The position numbers were made by a program, and so were the translations under genes. A stretch of 64,000 bases of DNA from Marivita sp. Its GTDB lineage: Bacteria > Pseudomonadota > Alphaproteobacteria > Rhodobacterales > Rhodobacteraceae. The notes below the pieces were generated by a model. The model was not told where the DNA came from, searched no databases, and was given only the letters and a program-made list of their open reading frames with translations. Positions 9,240-18,481 of the stretch are shown here, in pieces. Within the stretch, counting starts at the first letter, position 1, and every line of letters begins with the position of its first letter. The stretch covers positions 1 through 64,000 of the forward strand of contig NZ_JAIPUT010000015.1 of assembly GCF_020055635.1 (NCBI RefSeq). Direction: 5' to 3'.

Positions 9240-9280
9240 ATTCATAATGGTGTTGAGAATTATGAATTTGTCTCAACACC
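9240..9280. promoter_or_regulatory. Nested inverted repeats upstream of the methyltransferase gene
   Basis: ATTCATAAT (9240-9248) is inverted as ATTATGAAT (9259-9267), and GGTGTTGAGA (9249-9258) is inverted as TCTCAACACC (9271-9280). These interleaved dyads lie 47-87 bases before the homocysteine methyltransferase start. They could be an operator for a methionine-cycle regulator or a leader hairpin. I could not match a known riboswitch. Confidence 0.5.
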
Positions 9281-9326
9281 CTGAATGTGTCAGTCAGGCG
9301 CAAACCTCCCGCGACACAGGCCTGTC

Positions 9327-10343
9327 ATGACAAATCCGCTGCAAGAGTTCCTTTCCACCCGCGACTGGCTTCTGGCCGATGGCGCCACCGGCACCAACCT
9401 GTTCAACATGGGTCTGGAAAGCGGCGACGCGCCCGAGTTCTGGAACGAAACCCAGCCCGACAAGATCCGCAGGCTCTATTCCGGCGCGGTCGATGCGGGC
9501 AGCGACCTGTTTCTGACGAACACCTTCGGAGCCAACGCCTCGCGCCTCAAGCTGCACGATGCGGGTCACCGTGCGCGAGAGCTGTCGCGGATCGGGGCGG
9601 AAATCGCCCGCGAGATCGCCGACGCCGCCGGTCGTCCGGTGATCGTCGCGGGATCGGTCGGCCCCACCGGCGAGATCATGGAACCGGTCGGCACACTGTC
9701 CCACGCCGACGCGGTCGAGATGTTCCACGAACAGGCCGAAGGTCTCAAGGAAGGCGGCGCCGACGTGATGTGGGTCGAGACCATCAGCGCACCGGAAGAA
9801 TTCCGCGCCGCCGCCGAGGCGTTCGCGCTGGCCGGTGTGTCGTGGTGCGGCACGATGAGCTTTGACACCGCCGGACGCACCATGATGGGCATGACCTCGG
9901 AAGGCATGGCCGAGATGATCGAGACCCTGCCCAACCCGCCGATGGCCTTTGGCGCCAATTGTGGCACCGGGGCATCGGACCTCCTGCGCACCGTGCTGGG
10001 CTTTACCGCAACGGGGACCGAAAGAGCGATCATCGCCAAGGGCAATGCCGGCATCCCGAAATATGTCGACGGGCACATCCATTACGACGGCACCCCCGAG
10101 CTGATGGCCCGCTACGCCGTTCTGGCGCGCAATGCCGGTGCCACGATCATCGGCGGCTGCTGCGGCACGATGCCAGAGCATCTGCGGGCCATGCGCGAGG
10201 CGCTCGAGACAACGCCGAAAGGTGCTGCGCCGACGCTGGACGAGATCGTGGCCGAGATCGGTCCGTTCAGTTCGGACAATGACGGCACGGGCGATCAGAG
10301 CGACGCCCCCAAGCGCGAGCGGCGCGGCCGCCGCCGGGCGTGA
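9327..10343 (+). CDS. bmt: Homocysteine S-methyltransferase (betaine-homocysteine methyltransferase type)
   Basis: Zinc enzyme that binds homocysteine and accepts a methyl group to give methionine. 338 residues forming one homocysteine-binding barrel: LLADGATGTNL near the N-terminus and the three zinc cysteines at 212 (GANCG) and 278-279 (GGCCG). Annotated in relatives as betaine-homocysteine methyltransferase. However, a free corrinoid protein and DUF1638 gene lie 1.3-3 kb downstream, which fits the homocysteine module of a split MetH. The C-terminus is Arg-rich (RERRGRRRA). The start MTNPLQEF is chosen over upstream in-frame codons because homologues begin there. Confidence 0.9.
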   Translation: MTNPLQEFLSTRDWLLADGATGTNLFNMGLESGDAPEFWNETQPDKIRRLYSGAVDAGSDLFLTNTFGANASRLKLHDAGHRARELSRIGAEIAREIADAAGRPVIVAGSVGPTGEIMEPVGTLSHADAVEMFHEQAEGLKEGGADVMWVETISAPEEFRAAAEAFALAGVSWCGTMSFDTAGRTMMGMTSEGMAEMIETLPNPPMAFGANCGTGASDLLRTVLGFTATGTERAIIAKGNAGIPKYVDGHIHYDGTPELMARYAVLARNAGATIIGGCCGTMPEHLRAMREALETTPKGAAPTLDEIVAEIGPFSSDNDGTGDQSDAPKRERRGRRRA

Positions 10344-10413
10344 TCGCGCCGGCGTTTACGCAATGCTAACCACTGATGTCGCAAACGCCCCTTTGAGGGG
10401 TTTCCAACCCTGC

Positions 10414-11499
10414 TCAGAACAGGCTCAACTGATCGCCGGCGCGCGGCGGCGGACGAAACGCGGTGCAGTCCAACGGGGGAAAGTCGCCATCCAGCCCAAA
10501 TCGCTTGCGCGCCTTGGTAAAGCGCTGTGCGATGAGCGCGGCATAGGCCCCCTCGCCCCGTGTCCGTTTGAACCACTGCGCATCATAGACCTTGCCGCCA
10601 TGCATGTCGCGCAGCTTGGACATCACGCGGGATTTGCGGTCGGGGTAATGCTCGTCCATCCAGGCCTCCCACAGGGGCGCCACTTCGAGCGGCAGGCGCA
10701 GCATCGCCCAGGTCGCCGCCTGCGCACCTGCATCGCGCGCCGCCGTCAGGATCGGTTCGATCTCGGCGTCGATCAGCCCGGGCACGATGGGCGACAGCAT
10801 CACACGCACGGGAATGCCGGCATCGCTCAGACGCCGGATCGTCGCCAGCCGCCGCGCCGGGCTGGGCACACGCGGCTCCATCCGGCGGTTCAGGTCCGGG
10901 TCCAGCGTGGTGATGGTGATGCCCACCTTCACCAGGTTCCGCGCCGCCATGTCCGACAGGATGTCGATGTCGCGTTCGATCAGCGTGCCCTTGGTGGCAA
11001 TGGCGACGGGATGGCGAAACTCCTGCAACACGGACAGGCAGGCGCGCATGATACTGCGATCCCGTTCGATCGGTTGGTAGGGGTCGGTATTGGTGCCGAT
11101 GGCGATCGGGGCCACCTTGTAGCGCCGCGCCCGCAATTCGCGCGCCAGGACCTCCGGCGCCTCGGGGCGCGCCACCAGCCGGGTCTCGAAATCGAGCCCC
11201 GGCGACAGGCCCAGCCAGGCGTGGCTTGGTCGCGCGAAACAGTAGATGCAGCCATGCTCGCATCCGCGATAGGGGTTGAGCGTGCGGTCAAACGACAGGT
11301 CCGGCGACGAGATATGGTTGATCACGCTCCGCGGGCGTTCCACGGTAACCTGTGTGTTCAGGACGGGCATGTCTTCGCGCATGTCCCACCCGTCGGAATC
11401 GTCGACCTGGCGGAACCGTTCGTAACGTCCCGCATCGCGGCTGTTTGCGCCGCGTCCGCGCCTCTGGTCACGCGCCACGTATCGATCAGATCGGGTCAT
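10414..11499 (-). CDS. PA0069-family radical SAM protein
   Basis: 361 residues. The [4Fe-4S] motif CEHGCIYC (C-x3-C-x2-C) follows NPYRGC, as in the spore-photoproduct-lyase-like PA0069 family of unknown function. The rest fits a radical SAM barrel (IGTNTDPYQPIE, KGTLIERDIDIL, VMLSPIVPGL). A further 30 codons are open upstream, but the ATG at 11499 gives the usual N-terminus. It lies on the opposite strand between the methyltransferase and corrinoid-protein genes. A role in the methionine system cannot be inferred from position alone. Confidence 0.9.
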   Translation of the reverse strand: MTRSDRYVARDQRRGRGANSRDAGRYERFRQVDDSDGWDMREDMPVLNTQVTVERPRSVINHISSPDLSFDRTLNPYRGCEHGCIYCFARPSHAWLGLSPGLDFETRLVARPEAPEVLARELRARRYKVAPIAIGTNTDPYQPIERDRSIMRACLSVLQEFRHPVAIATKGTLIERDIDILSDMAARNLVKVGITITTLDPDLNRRMEPRVPSPARRLATIRRLSDAGIPVRVMLSPIVPGLIDAEIEPILTAARDAGAQAATWAMLRLPLEVAPLWEAWMDEHYPDRKSRVMSKLRDMHGGKVYDAQWFKRTRGEGAYAALIAQRFTKARKRFGLDGDFPPLDCTAFRPPPRAGDQLSLF

Positions 11500-11650
11500 G
11501 CCGCGATCATAGAACGAAAGCGGAACATCGGCAACCACCCGGACCCGTTTGGCGTCCGGCACATGACGGCGCGTCGGTTGCGTTCGCACGCATGTCGGAT
11601 TCCACCAAGTTGGGATGGCGCAAAACGACGATTAGTCGTCAAAACAATCA

Positions 11651-11666
11651 CTGGCGGGAACGCCAG
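11651..11666 (+). promoter_or_regulatory. Leader hairpin before the corrinoid-protein gene
   Basis: CTGGCG-GGAA-CGCCAG is a 6-bp stem with a GNRA-type tetraloop, ending 4 bases before the ribosome binding site TGGAG. A smaller hairpin (ACGAC/GTCGT) lies at 11625-11639. A leader element acting on translation is possible. Confidence 0.4.
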
Positions 11667-11683
11667 CGTCTGGAGTGATTTCT

Positions 11684-12388
<705 letters not shown>

Positions 12389-12411
12389 TTTTGCGCCAAT
12401 CGGCTTTTTTT

Positions 12412-12440
12412 GGCCTCGTCTCGCGGCGGGGCCTTTTCTT
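12412..12440 (+). terminator. Possible terminator after the corrinoid-protein gene
   Basis: GGCCTCG (12412-12418) pairs with CGGGGCC (12427-12433), including one G-U pair, around an 8-base loop. TTTTCTT follows. Confidence 0.55.
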
Positions 12441-12482
12441 ATGGGACGAACTAACCCATATTTTCAGGACAAGGAGATCAAA

Positions 12483-12656
12483 ATGCCAGTGACCACCTTC
12501 GTCTCGATGATACTCGCCGTGATCGCAGCCTCCGGCCTGACGGTCTGGGCCATGGCACAGTTCGGCCTTCTCAAGGTTCTGCCTGCCCTGATCGCCCTGG
12601 GGCTCCTGGCGCGTTGGGGCCTGAGCCACGTGCCCGGCGATGACGAGCCTGCCTGA
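12483..12656 (+). CDS. Small membrane protein of the methionine locus
   Basis: 57 residues with two closely spaced hydrophobic segments (about 4-25 and 28-47) and an acidic tail (PGDDEPA). AAGGAG lies 7 bases before the ATG, so translation is well supported. Its last 17 bases overlap the DUF1638 gene, pointing to coupled translation. No family is recognised. It may tether or assist a neighbour at the membrane, but this is a guess. Confidence 0.75.
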   Translation: MPVTTFVSMILAVIAASGLTVWAMAQFGLLKVLPALIALGLLARWGLSHVPGDDEPA

Positions 12657-13281
12657 CGACACGATCCTGACACATGCCAGACTGGACGCGCGCGGCACCG
12701 GGCGCGTGCTGATCATCGCCTGTGGCGCGCTGGCTCGCGAGATTCTGGACCTGCGGGATATCAACGGCTGGTCGCACATGGACCTGACCTGCCTGCCCGC
12801 GATTTATCACAACCACCCCGACAAGATCGTCGATGCCGTGCGCGACACGGTTGAGGCGCATCGCACAGAGTATTCCGAGATCTTCATCGCCTACGGGGAT
12901 TGCGGCACCGGCGGTCTGCTCGAGGCGGCCTGCGCCAGGCTTGGGGTGCAGATGATCGCCGGACCGCATTGTTACAGTTTCTTCGAGGGCAACGCGGCCT
13001 TTGCGGAACGCGACGAGATCACGGCCTTCTACCTGACGGATTTCCTGGTGCGGCAGTTCGATGCCTTTGTCTGGAAGCCGCTCGGGCTGGATCGGCACCC
13101 GGAGTTGCGGGACATGTATTTCGCGCATTACGACAAGCTGGTCTACCAAGCACAAACCGATGACCCGGCGTTGACCGAGCGCGCCCGGCGCTGCGCCGAG
13201 CGGCTGGGCCTGGCATTCGAACGCCGTGTCACCGGCTACGGCGATCTTGAGACCCATATGCGGGCTTGGGCCACGACCTGA
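12640..13281 (+). CDS. DUF1638 domain-containing protein
   Basis: 213 residues of the DUF1638 family. Conserved-looking stretches are IIACGALAREIL near the N-terminus, the cysteine-bearing YGDCGTGGLLEAAC, and GPHCYSFFEGNAAF. Several Cys and His residues suggest metal or corrinoid handling. DUF1638 genes have been linked to B12-dependent methionine synthesis in roseobacters, and the gene order here agrees. The start overlaps the small membrane gene by 17 bases. The exact reaction is not known to me. Confidence 0.85.
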   Translation: MTSLPDDTILTHARLDARGTGRVLIIACGALAREILDLRDINGWSHMDLTCLPAIYHNHPDKIVDAVRDTVEAHRTEYSEIFIAYGDCGTGGLLEAACARLGVQMIAGPHCYSFFEGNAAFAERDEITAFYLTDFLVRQFDAFVWKPLGLDRHPELRDMYFAHYDKLVYQAQTDDPALTERARRCAERLGLAFERRVTGYGDLETHMRAWATT

Positions 13282-13333
13282 TCACGGCGGTTTTCCGTCG
13301 ATGGCGAAACCTGACGGACGCGTCGATGCGGCC

Positions 13334-15166
13334 TCAGTCGTCCGCGTCAAGCAGGATCGTCGAGACCGGCACCATCGCCACGCTTGCCGCCCGGTCCTGA
13401 AGGCTCCAGAGCAGTAGCGCCGACAGGGTGTCCGGTGTCAGACGTCCCAGCATCACGACCGACCCGTCCTGACGCGCGCGAAACGCCGCGCCGTCCAGAA
13501 AGCGCCGCTTGGTGCGGGCATCCTGACTCTCGCCGTCAAAATCGCGCAGGATGCTGGCCGATGCCACGTTTTCGCGCTCGGCAATTGCCTGCGCGGTGTT
13601 GAGCCCGTTCGGCAGGAAAACAAGGCCATGGCCGCTTTCGGCGGCAAAGCTGGTGGCCTGTTGCGTGGTGTCCCGACCGCTTTGCAATCCGCCGCCGGGC
13701 GCTTCGATCAGCGCCACGGCTTCGGGCACCGCGGCCACGGCCCCGGCGAGGATCTGCTCCACATCGGTCGGCTGCGCCGCCTGGGGCAAATCGACAAGGG
13801 TCGCCACCTCGTAGCCCGCCGCGCGGTAGGCGGACATCCGCTCCGCCGCATCCGGCTGGCCGGGATCGATCGCAAAGGTCACGGGAAACGGGAAGCCATC
13901 CAGAGCATCCGGTCCAAGCGGACCCTTCCCGTCATCGATCAGCACGATCGCCATCCGTGGCAATGACGGGTCACTGTCGACCTCGGCCGCAAAGCGCTGC
14001 AACGGCGGACGGGCGTCATCGTCGGTGTCCGTTATGTCCTCGGGCGACGGGTCTGCTGCATCCGCGCCGCCTCCGATCGACGGCAGGCGCGCCGAATTGC
14101 CGGGGTTGCGGTCGGTGAGTGACGCGGCGGGCGTTCCGATGATCGGGCGGGACAGCGCCGCGCTGTCTTCCTCTTGCTGATCAACCGTCGAGTCGGGCGT
14201 GTCCGGCACCAGCCGCCGCACCTGGGGACGATCGGCCTCGGCGGTCTCGTTGTCCCGAGCCTCCGGCGCCTCCTCTCCGGCATCCGGCGCTGGCGCGGCT
14301 GGCTCCAGCGCGCTGTTGACCTGCGGCACGGTCGGGACCGGAGGCTGTGCCGGTTCGGTCGAGATGTTGAGGCCGGTTTCGCTTTCGGGCGCGTTCAGCT
14401 CTGGCGCAAAAGCCACCTGGGGCGCGGTATCGCCTCCGGAGCTCGCCGGGGCATCAGGGGCCTCGGCCTCGACCGGGGCGTCCAGCGCCGCGATCGCGTC
14501 ACCGGTGGCCGGCGCCGGGACCGGCGCTGCAACGGTCTCTTCCGGAGCATCATCCTCCGCCTCGTCCGGCGTTTGCAAGTCGGGCGTATCGCCCTCGGGC
14601 GTGACGGCGGTCACCTCGGACGGACGCCGGGCGGGAACGGTTTCCGGCGGGCTGTCGTCTGTCACCACAGCTTCGGCCGCAGTGTCTTCGGTCGCTGTGT
14701 CTTCGGTCGCATCGACCTCGGCCGCAGTATCCACGACTGCAGTGTTGTCGGTTGCAGTATCATCTGCCCTGTCGGCTTCGGTTGCATCGGCATCAGTTGC
14801 ATCGACTTCGGGTGTGTCGACCTCTTGTGCCGCGATCTCGACAGCGGAGCTGTCGGTCCCCTCGGCCTCGGCCTGCTCTGGAGTCGGCGTGTCCTCGTCC
14901 ATCCCCGGTGCGGCACGCTCCTCGGCGGCAGGCGATTGTTCGGCTTCGGGCTCCGGTTCACGCGTCTCTTCGGCCTCCGGCGCGCGTTGACCCTCGGGCG
15001 CGAGCGAAGCCGTGTCCTCGGTGCCCGGCTGACGATCTTCGGTGATCCGGACAGGCGCAGCCGGTTCGATCCCGGGCCGCCCCGGAACCAGTACCGACAC
15101 CGCAGCCAACCCACCGACCGACAGGACGGTGCCCCAGATGACCCCTGACAAAATCCCTCGTGCCAT
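13334..15166 (-). CDS. Divergent polysaccharide deacetylase family protein with long acidic linker
   Basis: About 610 residues. An N-terminal signal-anchor (GILSGVIWGTVLSVGGLAAVSVLV) is followed by about 330 residues rich in Ala, Glu, Asp, Thr and Pro, with repeated DATE/EDTA-like units. The C-terminal 220 residues are a divergent polysaccharide deacetylase domain (MAIVLIDDGKGPLG, FAIDPGQPDA, VFLPNGLNTAQ). The domain probably acts in the periplasm on cell-wall glycans; the family reaction is not established here. Start ATG 15166 gives the signal-anchor at the N-terminus. It is divergent from trpG. Confidence 0.88.
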   Translation of the reverse strand: MARGILSGVIWGTVLSVGGLAAVSVLVPGRPGIEPAAPVRITEDRQPGTEDTASLAPEGQRAPEAEETREPEPEAEQSPAAEERAAPGMDEDTPTPEQAEAEGTDSSAVEIAAQEVDTPEVDATDADATEADRADDTATDNTAVVDTAAEVDATEDTATEDTAAEAVVTDDSPPETVPARRPSEVTAVTPEGDTPDLQTPDEAEDDAPEETVAAPVPAPATGDAIAALDAPVEAEAPDAPASSGGDTAPQVAFAPELNAPESETGLNISTEPAQPPVPTVPQVNSALEPAAPAPDAGEEAPEARDNETAEADRPQVRRLVPDTPDSTVDQQEEDSAALSRPIIGTPAASLTDRNPGNSARLPSIGGGADAADPSPEDITDTDDDARPPLQRFAAEVDSDPSLPRMAIVLIDDGKGPLGPDALDGFPFPVTFAIDPGQPDAAERMSAYRAAGYEVATLVDLPQAAQPTDVEQILAGAVAAVPEAVALIEAPGGGLQSGRDTTQQATSFAAESGHGLVFLPNGLNTAQAIAERENVASASILRDFDGESQDARTKRRFLDGAAFRARQDGSVVMLGRLTPDTLSALLLWSLQDRAASVAMVPVSTILLDADD

Positions 15167-15314
15167 GCTCTTTGCCCTTGTCTTGCCCTCACTGTGTCCC
15201 GGACCTCTCAACGTGTCCGGTAACCCACCCGCGCCCTTGACGCGCCTTGGTCTGCCTGCGCATGTATACCGCGATTGATCCCTGCCCCGCCAGCCCCGAC
15301 GAAGAAGAAACCCC

Positions 15315-15896
15315 ATGCTGCTGCTCATCGACAATTACGACAGCTTTACCTACAACCTCGTGCATTATCTGGGCGAACTTGGGACCGATGTGAAGGTCGT
15401 GCGCAATGACGCGCTAAGCGTGCAGGACGCGATCGGCCTGAACCCGGCCGGCATCCTCCTGTCGCCCGGCCCCTGCGACCCGGACCAGGCGGGCATCTGC
15501 CTGCCGCTGACGCTGGCCGCCGCCGAAACGCGCACACCGTTGATGGGTGTCTGCCTGGGTCACCAGACGCTGGGCCAGGCATTTGGTGGCAGAGTGGTGC
15601 GACACACCGAAATCGTACATGGCAAGATGGGCGTGATGCATCACGCGGGCAAAGGCGTGTTCGCGGGTTTGCCCTCGCCCTTCGAGGCGACGCGCTATCA
15701 TTCGCTGGTGGTGGACAAGGACAGTGTGCCCGAGTGTCTCGAGGTGACGGCCTGGCTCGAGGACGGCACCGTGATGGGGCTGAGCCACCGCGACCTGCCG
15801 ATGCAGGGCGTCCAGTTCCATCCGGAATCCATTGCGTCCGAGCATGGGCACGCGCTGTTGCAGAATTTCGTCAATGACCTGAAAGTACCCGCATGA
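15315..15896 (+). CDS. trpG: Anthranilate synthase component II (glutamine amidotransferase)
   Basis: Supplies ammonia from glutamine to TrpE in the first step of tryptophan synthesis. 193 residues, class I amidotransferase: [14 protein letters not shown] at the N-terminus, nucleophile Cys in GVCLGHQ, and the His-Glu pair in FHPES. First gene of trpG-trpD-ung-trpC; trpE is not in this window. Its stop overlaps the trpD start by 4 bases (ATGA), giving coupled translation. Confidence 0.98.
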   Translation: MLLLIDNYDSFTYNLVHYLGELGTDVKVVRNDALSVQDAIGLNPAGILLSPGPCDPDQAGICLPLTLAAAETRTPLMGVCLGHQTLGQAFGGRVVRHTEIVHGKMGVMHHAGKGVFAGLPSPFEATRYHSLVVDKDSVPECLEVTAWLEDGTVMGLSHRDLPMQGVQFHPESIASEHGHALLQNFVNDLKVPA

Positions 15897-16909
15897 GCGA
15901 CGCGATGAAGCCCCTGATCTACGCCGCCTCCGAAGGCCCCCTGAGCCGGTCGCAGGCCGAACAGGCGTTCGAGCTCTTGTTCGAAGGCGCCGCGACACCG
16001 GCCCAGATCGGCGGCTTTCTCATGGCGCTGCGGGCACGTGGCGAGGCAGTGTCGGAATACGCAGCGGCTGCGGCTGTGATGCGGTCAAAATGCACGCCGG
16101 TCACGGCGCCCGAGGGCGCCATGGACATCGTCGGCACCGGCGGCGACGGCATGGGCACGCTCAACATTTCCACGGCAACGGCCTTTGTGGTGGCGGGCGC
16201 AGGCGTGCCGGTCGCCAAGCACGGCAACCGCAACCTGTCGTCCAAGTCGGGTTCGGCAGATGCGCTGACCGAAATGGGCATCAACGTGATGGTGGCGCCC
16301 GAGGTGGTGGAACGCGCCATCGCGGAGGCCGGTATCGGTTTCATGATGGCACCGATGCATCACCCGGCCATGAAACACGTCATGCCAGCGCGGCAGGAAC
16401 TTGGCTCGAAGACGATCTTCAACATCCTCGGCCCGCTGACCAACCCGGCAGGGGTGACCCGGCAACTGACAGGCGCCTTTGCCATCGACCTGATCTTTCC
16501 GATGGCCGAAACGCTCAAGGAACTGGGATCGGTCAAGGCGTGGCTGGTGCATGGCGGCGACGGCACTGACGAGATCTCGATCTCGGCCCCGACCCAGGTG
16601 GCGGTGCTGGAGGAGGGCAAGATCCGGGGCCGCGAAGTGCATCCCGAGGATGCGGGCCTGCCCGTGCATCCGTTCCGCGACATCCTTGGCGGCACCCCCG
16701 CCGAAAACGCCACGGCCTTCCGCGCGCTGCTGGACGGTGCCAGCAGCGCCTACCGCGACGCCGTGCTGCTGAACGCGGCAGCGGCGCTGATGGTCGCAGA
16801 CAAGGTCACGGATCTGAAAACCGGGGTCGACATGGCCGCCGAAAGCATCGACAGCGGAGCTGCAAAGGCGCGGGTGGACGCGCTGGCGCGGGTGACGCAG
16901 GGCGCGTGA
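15893..16909 (+). CDS. trpD: Anthranilate phosphoribosyltransferase
   Basis: Transfers phosphoribose from PRPP to anthranilate (second step of tryptophan synthesis). 338 residues. The PRPP-binding glycine-rich motif [14 protein letters not shown], the [15 protein letters not shown] motif and [15 protein letters not shown] are present. It overlaps trpG by 4 bases. About 120 bases with a palindrome and a dispersed hairpin repeat follow before ung, so the trp run is interrupted here. Confidence 0.98.
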   Translation: MSDAMKPLIYAASEGPLSRSQAEQAFELLFEGAATPAQIGGFLMALRARGEAVSEYAAAAAVMRSKCTPVTAPEGAMDIVGTGGDGMGTLNISTATAFVVAGAGVPVAKHGNRNLSSKSGSADALTEMGINVMVAPEVVERAIAEAGIGFMMAPMHHPAMKHVMPARQELGSKTIFNILGPLTNPAGVTRQLTGAFAIDLIFPMAETLKELGSVKAWLVHGGDGTDEISISAPTQVAVLEEGKIRGREVHPEDAGLPVHPFRDILGGTPAENATAFRALLDGASSAYRDAVLLNAAAALMVADKVTDLKTGVDMAAESIDSGAAKARVDALARVTQGA

Positions 16910-16929
16910 GCGCCCCGGTATGGCTGGTG

Positions 16930-16951
16930 GACGATGCGTCAACGCATCGTC
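16930..16951. repeat. 22-bp near-perfect palindrome after trpD
   Basis: GACGATGCGT (16930-16939) is inverted as ACGCATCGTC (16942-16951) around a central CA. It belongs with the palindromes found at 237-290, 9187-9230 and 31960-32027. Confidence 0.85.
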
Positions 16952-17018
16952 GATTTTCCAAGGGCGGAAAATCCTGGGGCTCTGCCCCAGACCCCGGGAT
17001 ATTTTCGAACCAGAGAAG
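16952..17018 (+). repeat. Dispersed Rhodobacteraceae hairpin repeat, copy A
   Basis: Two hairpins in a row: GATTTTCC/GGAAAATC (16952-16959 with 16966-16973), then CTGGGG-CTCTG-CCCCAG (16974-16990). After these come ACCCCGGGATATTTT and CGAACCAGAGAAG. The second hairpin and tail recur at 62257-62304 with compensating changes, and a terminator-like variant follows eno. Repeats beginning GGGGCTCTGCCCC are widespread in Rhodobacteraceae; I know of no assigned function. It lies between trpD and ung. Confidence 0.85.
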
Positions 17019-17033
17019 CAGGGGACATGCGCC

Positions 17034-17681
17034 ATGGTGATGCCACCTGCTGGTTGGGCCCATCTGCCGTTTTTCCGGAAAGACCTTCCGGCGATCCGGG
17101 AGACGCTGGCGGACGAGCGACGTGTCGTCCTGCCGCCCGCAGGCCAGGTTTTCGCGGCGCTGGACGCCTGTGCGCCCGACGATGTGCGTGTCGTGATCCT
17201 GGGCCAGGATCCCTATCCGACGCACGGCCACGCACACGGGCTGGCCTTTTCCGTTGCCCCTGACGTGACGCCCCTGCCCCGATCCCTGAGCAACATCTTC
17301 AAGGAGTTGGCCGAGGATATCGGAGACGTTCCGCCCAATGGAGACCTGCGGTTCTGGGCCGATCAGGGGGTCTTGCTTCTGAACGACGTGCTGACGGTTC
17401 CGGCCGGTGTGGCGCGCGGGCATCGCCGACTGGGTTGGCACAAGTTGGTGCCGCAGGTTCTCGACGCTCTGAATGACGCGCCGCGCGCCTTTGTCCTTTG
17501 GGGCAATGACGCCCGTGCCCATGCGCCCCGGCTTGCCGGTCACGGTCATCTGGTGCTGCAAAGCGCCCATCCCTCGCCACTCTCGGCGCGGCGCGGGTTT
17601 TTCGGCTCGCGCCCCTTTTCCACCGTGAACGCGTGGCTTAAAGAACAAGGGCATGCCCCGATCAACTGGACAGACCCATGA
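17034..17681 (+). CDS. ung: Uracil-DNA glycosylase (family 1)
   Basis: Removes uracil from DNA at the start of base-excision repair. 215 residues. The catalytic motif [18 protein letters not shown] has Asp59, and the second signature [13 protein letters not shown] lies near the C-terminus. AGGGGA precedes the ATG at 17034; a further ATG two codons on is possible. Its stop overlaps the trpC start by 4 bases, so it is translationally coupled into the tryptophan operon. A repair gene in this place is unusual in operon logic. Confidence 0.95.
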   Translation: MVMPPAGWAHLPFFRKDLPAIRETLADERRVVLPPAGQVFAALDACAPDDVRVVILGQDPYPTHGHAHGLAFSVAPDVTPLPRSLSNIFKELAEDIGDVPPNGDLRFWADQGVLLLNDVLTVPAGVARGHRRLGWHKLVPQVLDALNDAPRAFVLWGNDARAHAPRLAGHGHLVLQSAHPSPLSARRGFFGSRPFSTVNAWLKEQGHAPINWTDP

Positions 17682-18481
17682 GCGCAACCATTCTCGACAA
17701 GATCAAGGCCTACAAGCTCGAGGAAGTGGCCGCCGACAAGGCGCGCGTGCCCTTGGCAGAGGTCGAGGCCGCGGCCAGGGCGGCTGATCCCGTGCGCCCC
17801 TTCGGCGCGGCACTGCGCAGCGCGCAGGTCACAGGGTATGGCCTGATCGCCGAGGTCAAGAAGGCATCCCCCTCCAAGGGGGTGATCCGCGCGGATTTCG
17901 AACCTGCGAGCCTGGCGCAGGCCTATGAAGCGGGCGGCGCGACATGCCTGTCGGTCCTTACCGACAGGCCGAGTTTCCAGGGCGACAAGTCCTATCTGGT
18001 CACCGCGCGCCAGGCGACGTCGCTGCCCGCACTGCGCAAGGATTTCATGTACGACACCTACCAGGTGGCCGAGGCGCGCAGCCTGCACGCTGATTGCATC
18101 CTGATCATCATGGCCAGCGTGTCGGACGCTCAGGCAGCCGAGCTGGAAGAGGCAGCCTTCGCCTGGGGCATGGATGTCCTGATCGAAGTTCATGATCGCG
18201 CGGAACTTGACCGGGCATTGGCCCTGAAGTCTGCTCTGATCGGCGTGAACAACCGTAATCTCAAGACCTTCGAGACCGATCTTGAGACAACACGTGAACT
18301 TTCGAAACATGTGCCGGCAGACCGCATGCTGATCTCTGAGTCGGGCCTGTTCATCCCTGCGGATCTTGCCGACATGGCCGCTCACGGTGCGCGCAGTTTC
18401 CTGATCGGGGAAAGCCTGATGCGCCAGCCGGATGTGGCGGCGGCCACCCGCGCGCTGCTGGCCGATCCGGTGGCGGCATGA
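17678..18481 (+). CDS. trpC: Indole-3-glycerol phosphate synthase
   Basis: Closes the indole ring of indole-3-glycerol phosphate (fourth step of tryptophan synthesis). 267-residue TIM barrel: [11 protein letters not shown] (catalytic Lys region), [40 protein letters not shown] and ISESGLF. Starts in a 4-base overlap with ung and ends in a 4-base overlap with moaC, so it is embedded in one polycistronic unit. Confidence 0.98.
   Translation: MSATILDKIKAYKLEEVAADKARVPLAEVEAAARAADPVRPFGAALRSAQVTGYGLIAEVKKASPSKGVIRADFEPASLAQAYEAGGATCLSVLTDRPSFQGDKSYLVTARQATSLPALRKDFMYDTYQVAEARSLHADCILIIMASVSDAQAAELEEAAFAWGMDVLIEVHDRAELDRALALKSALIGVNNRNLKTFETDLETTRELSKHVPADRMLISESGLFIPADLADMAAHGARSFLIGESLMRQPDVAAATRALLADPVAA

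Noticed and set aside
9240-9326. SAM-type riboswitch before the methyltransferase gene
   Set aside because: The hairpins do not fit any SAM or SAH riboswitch pattern I can recall; kept only as an unassigned dyad.
14174-15148. Ser/Ala/Val and Arg/Gly-rich open frames opposite the deacetylase linker
   Set aside because: Reverse reading of the acidic low-complexity region.
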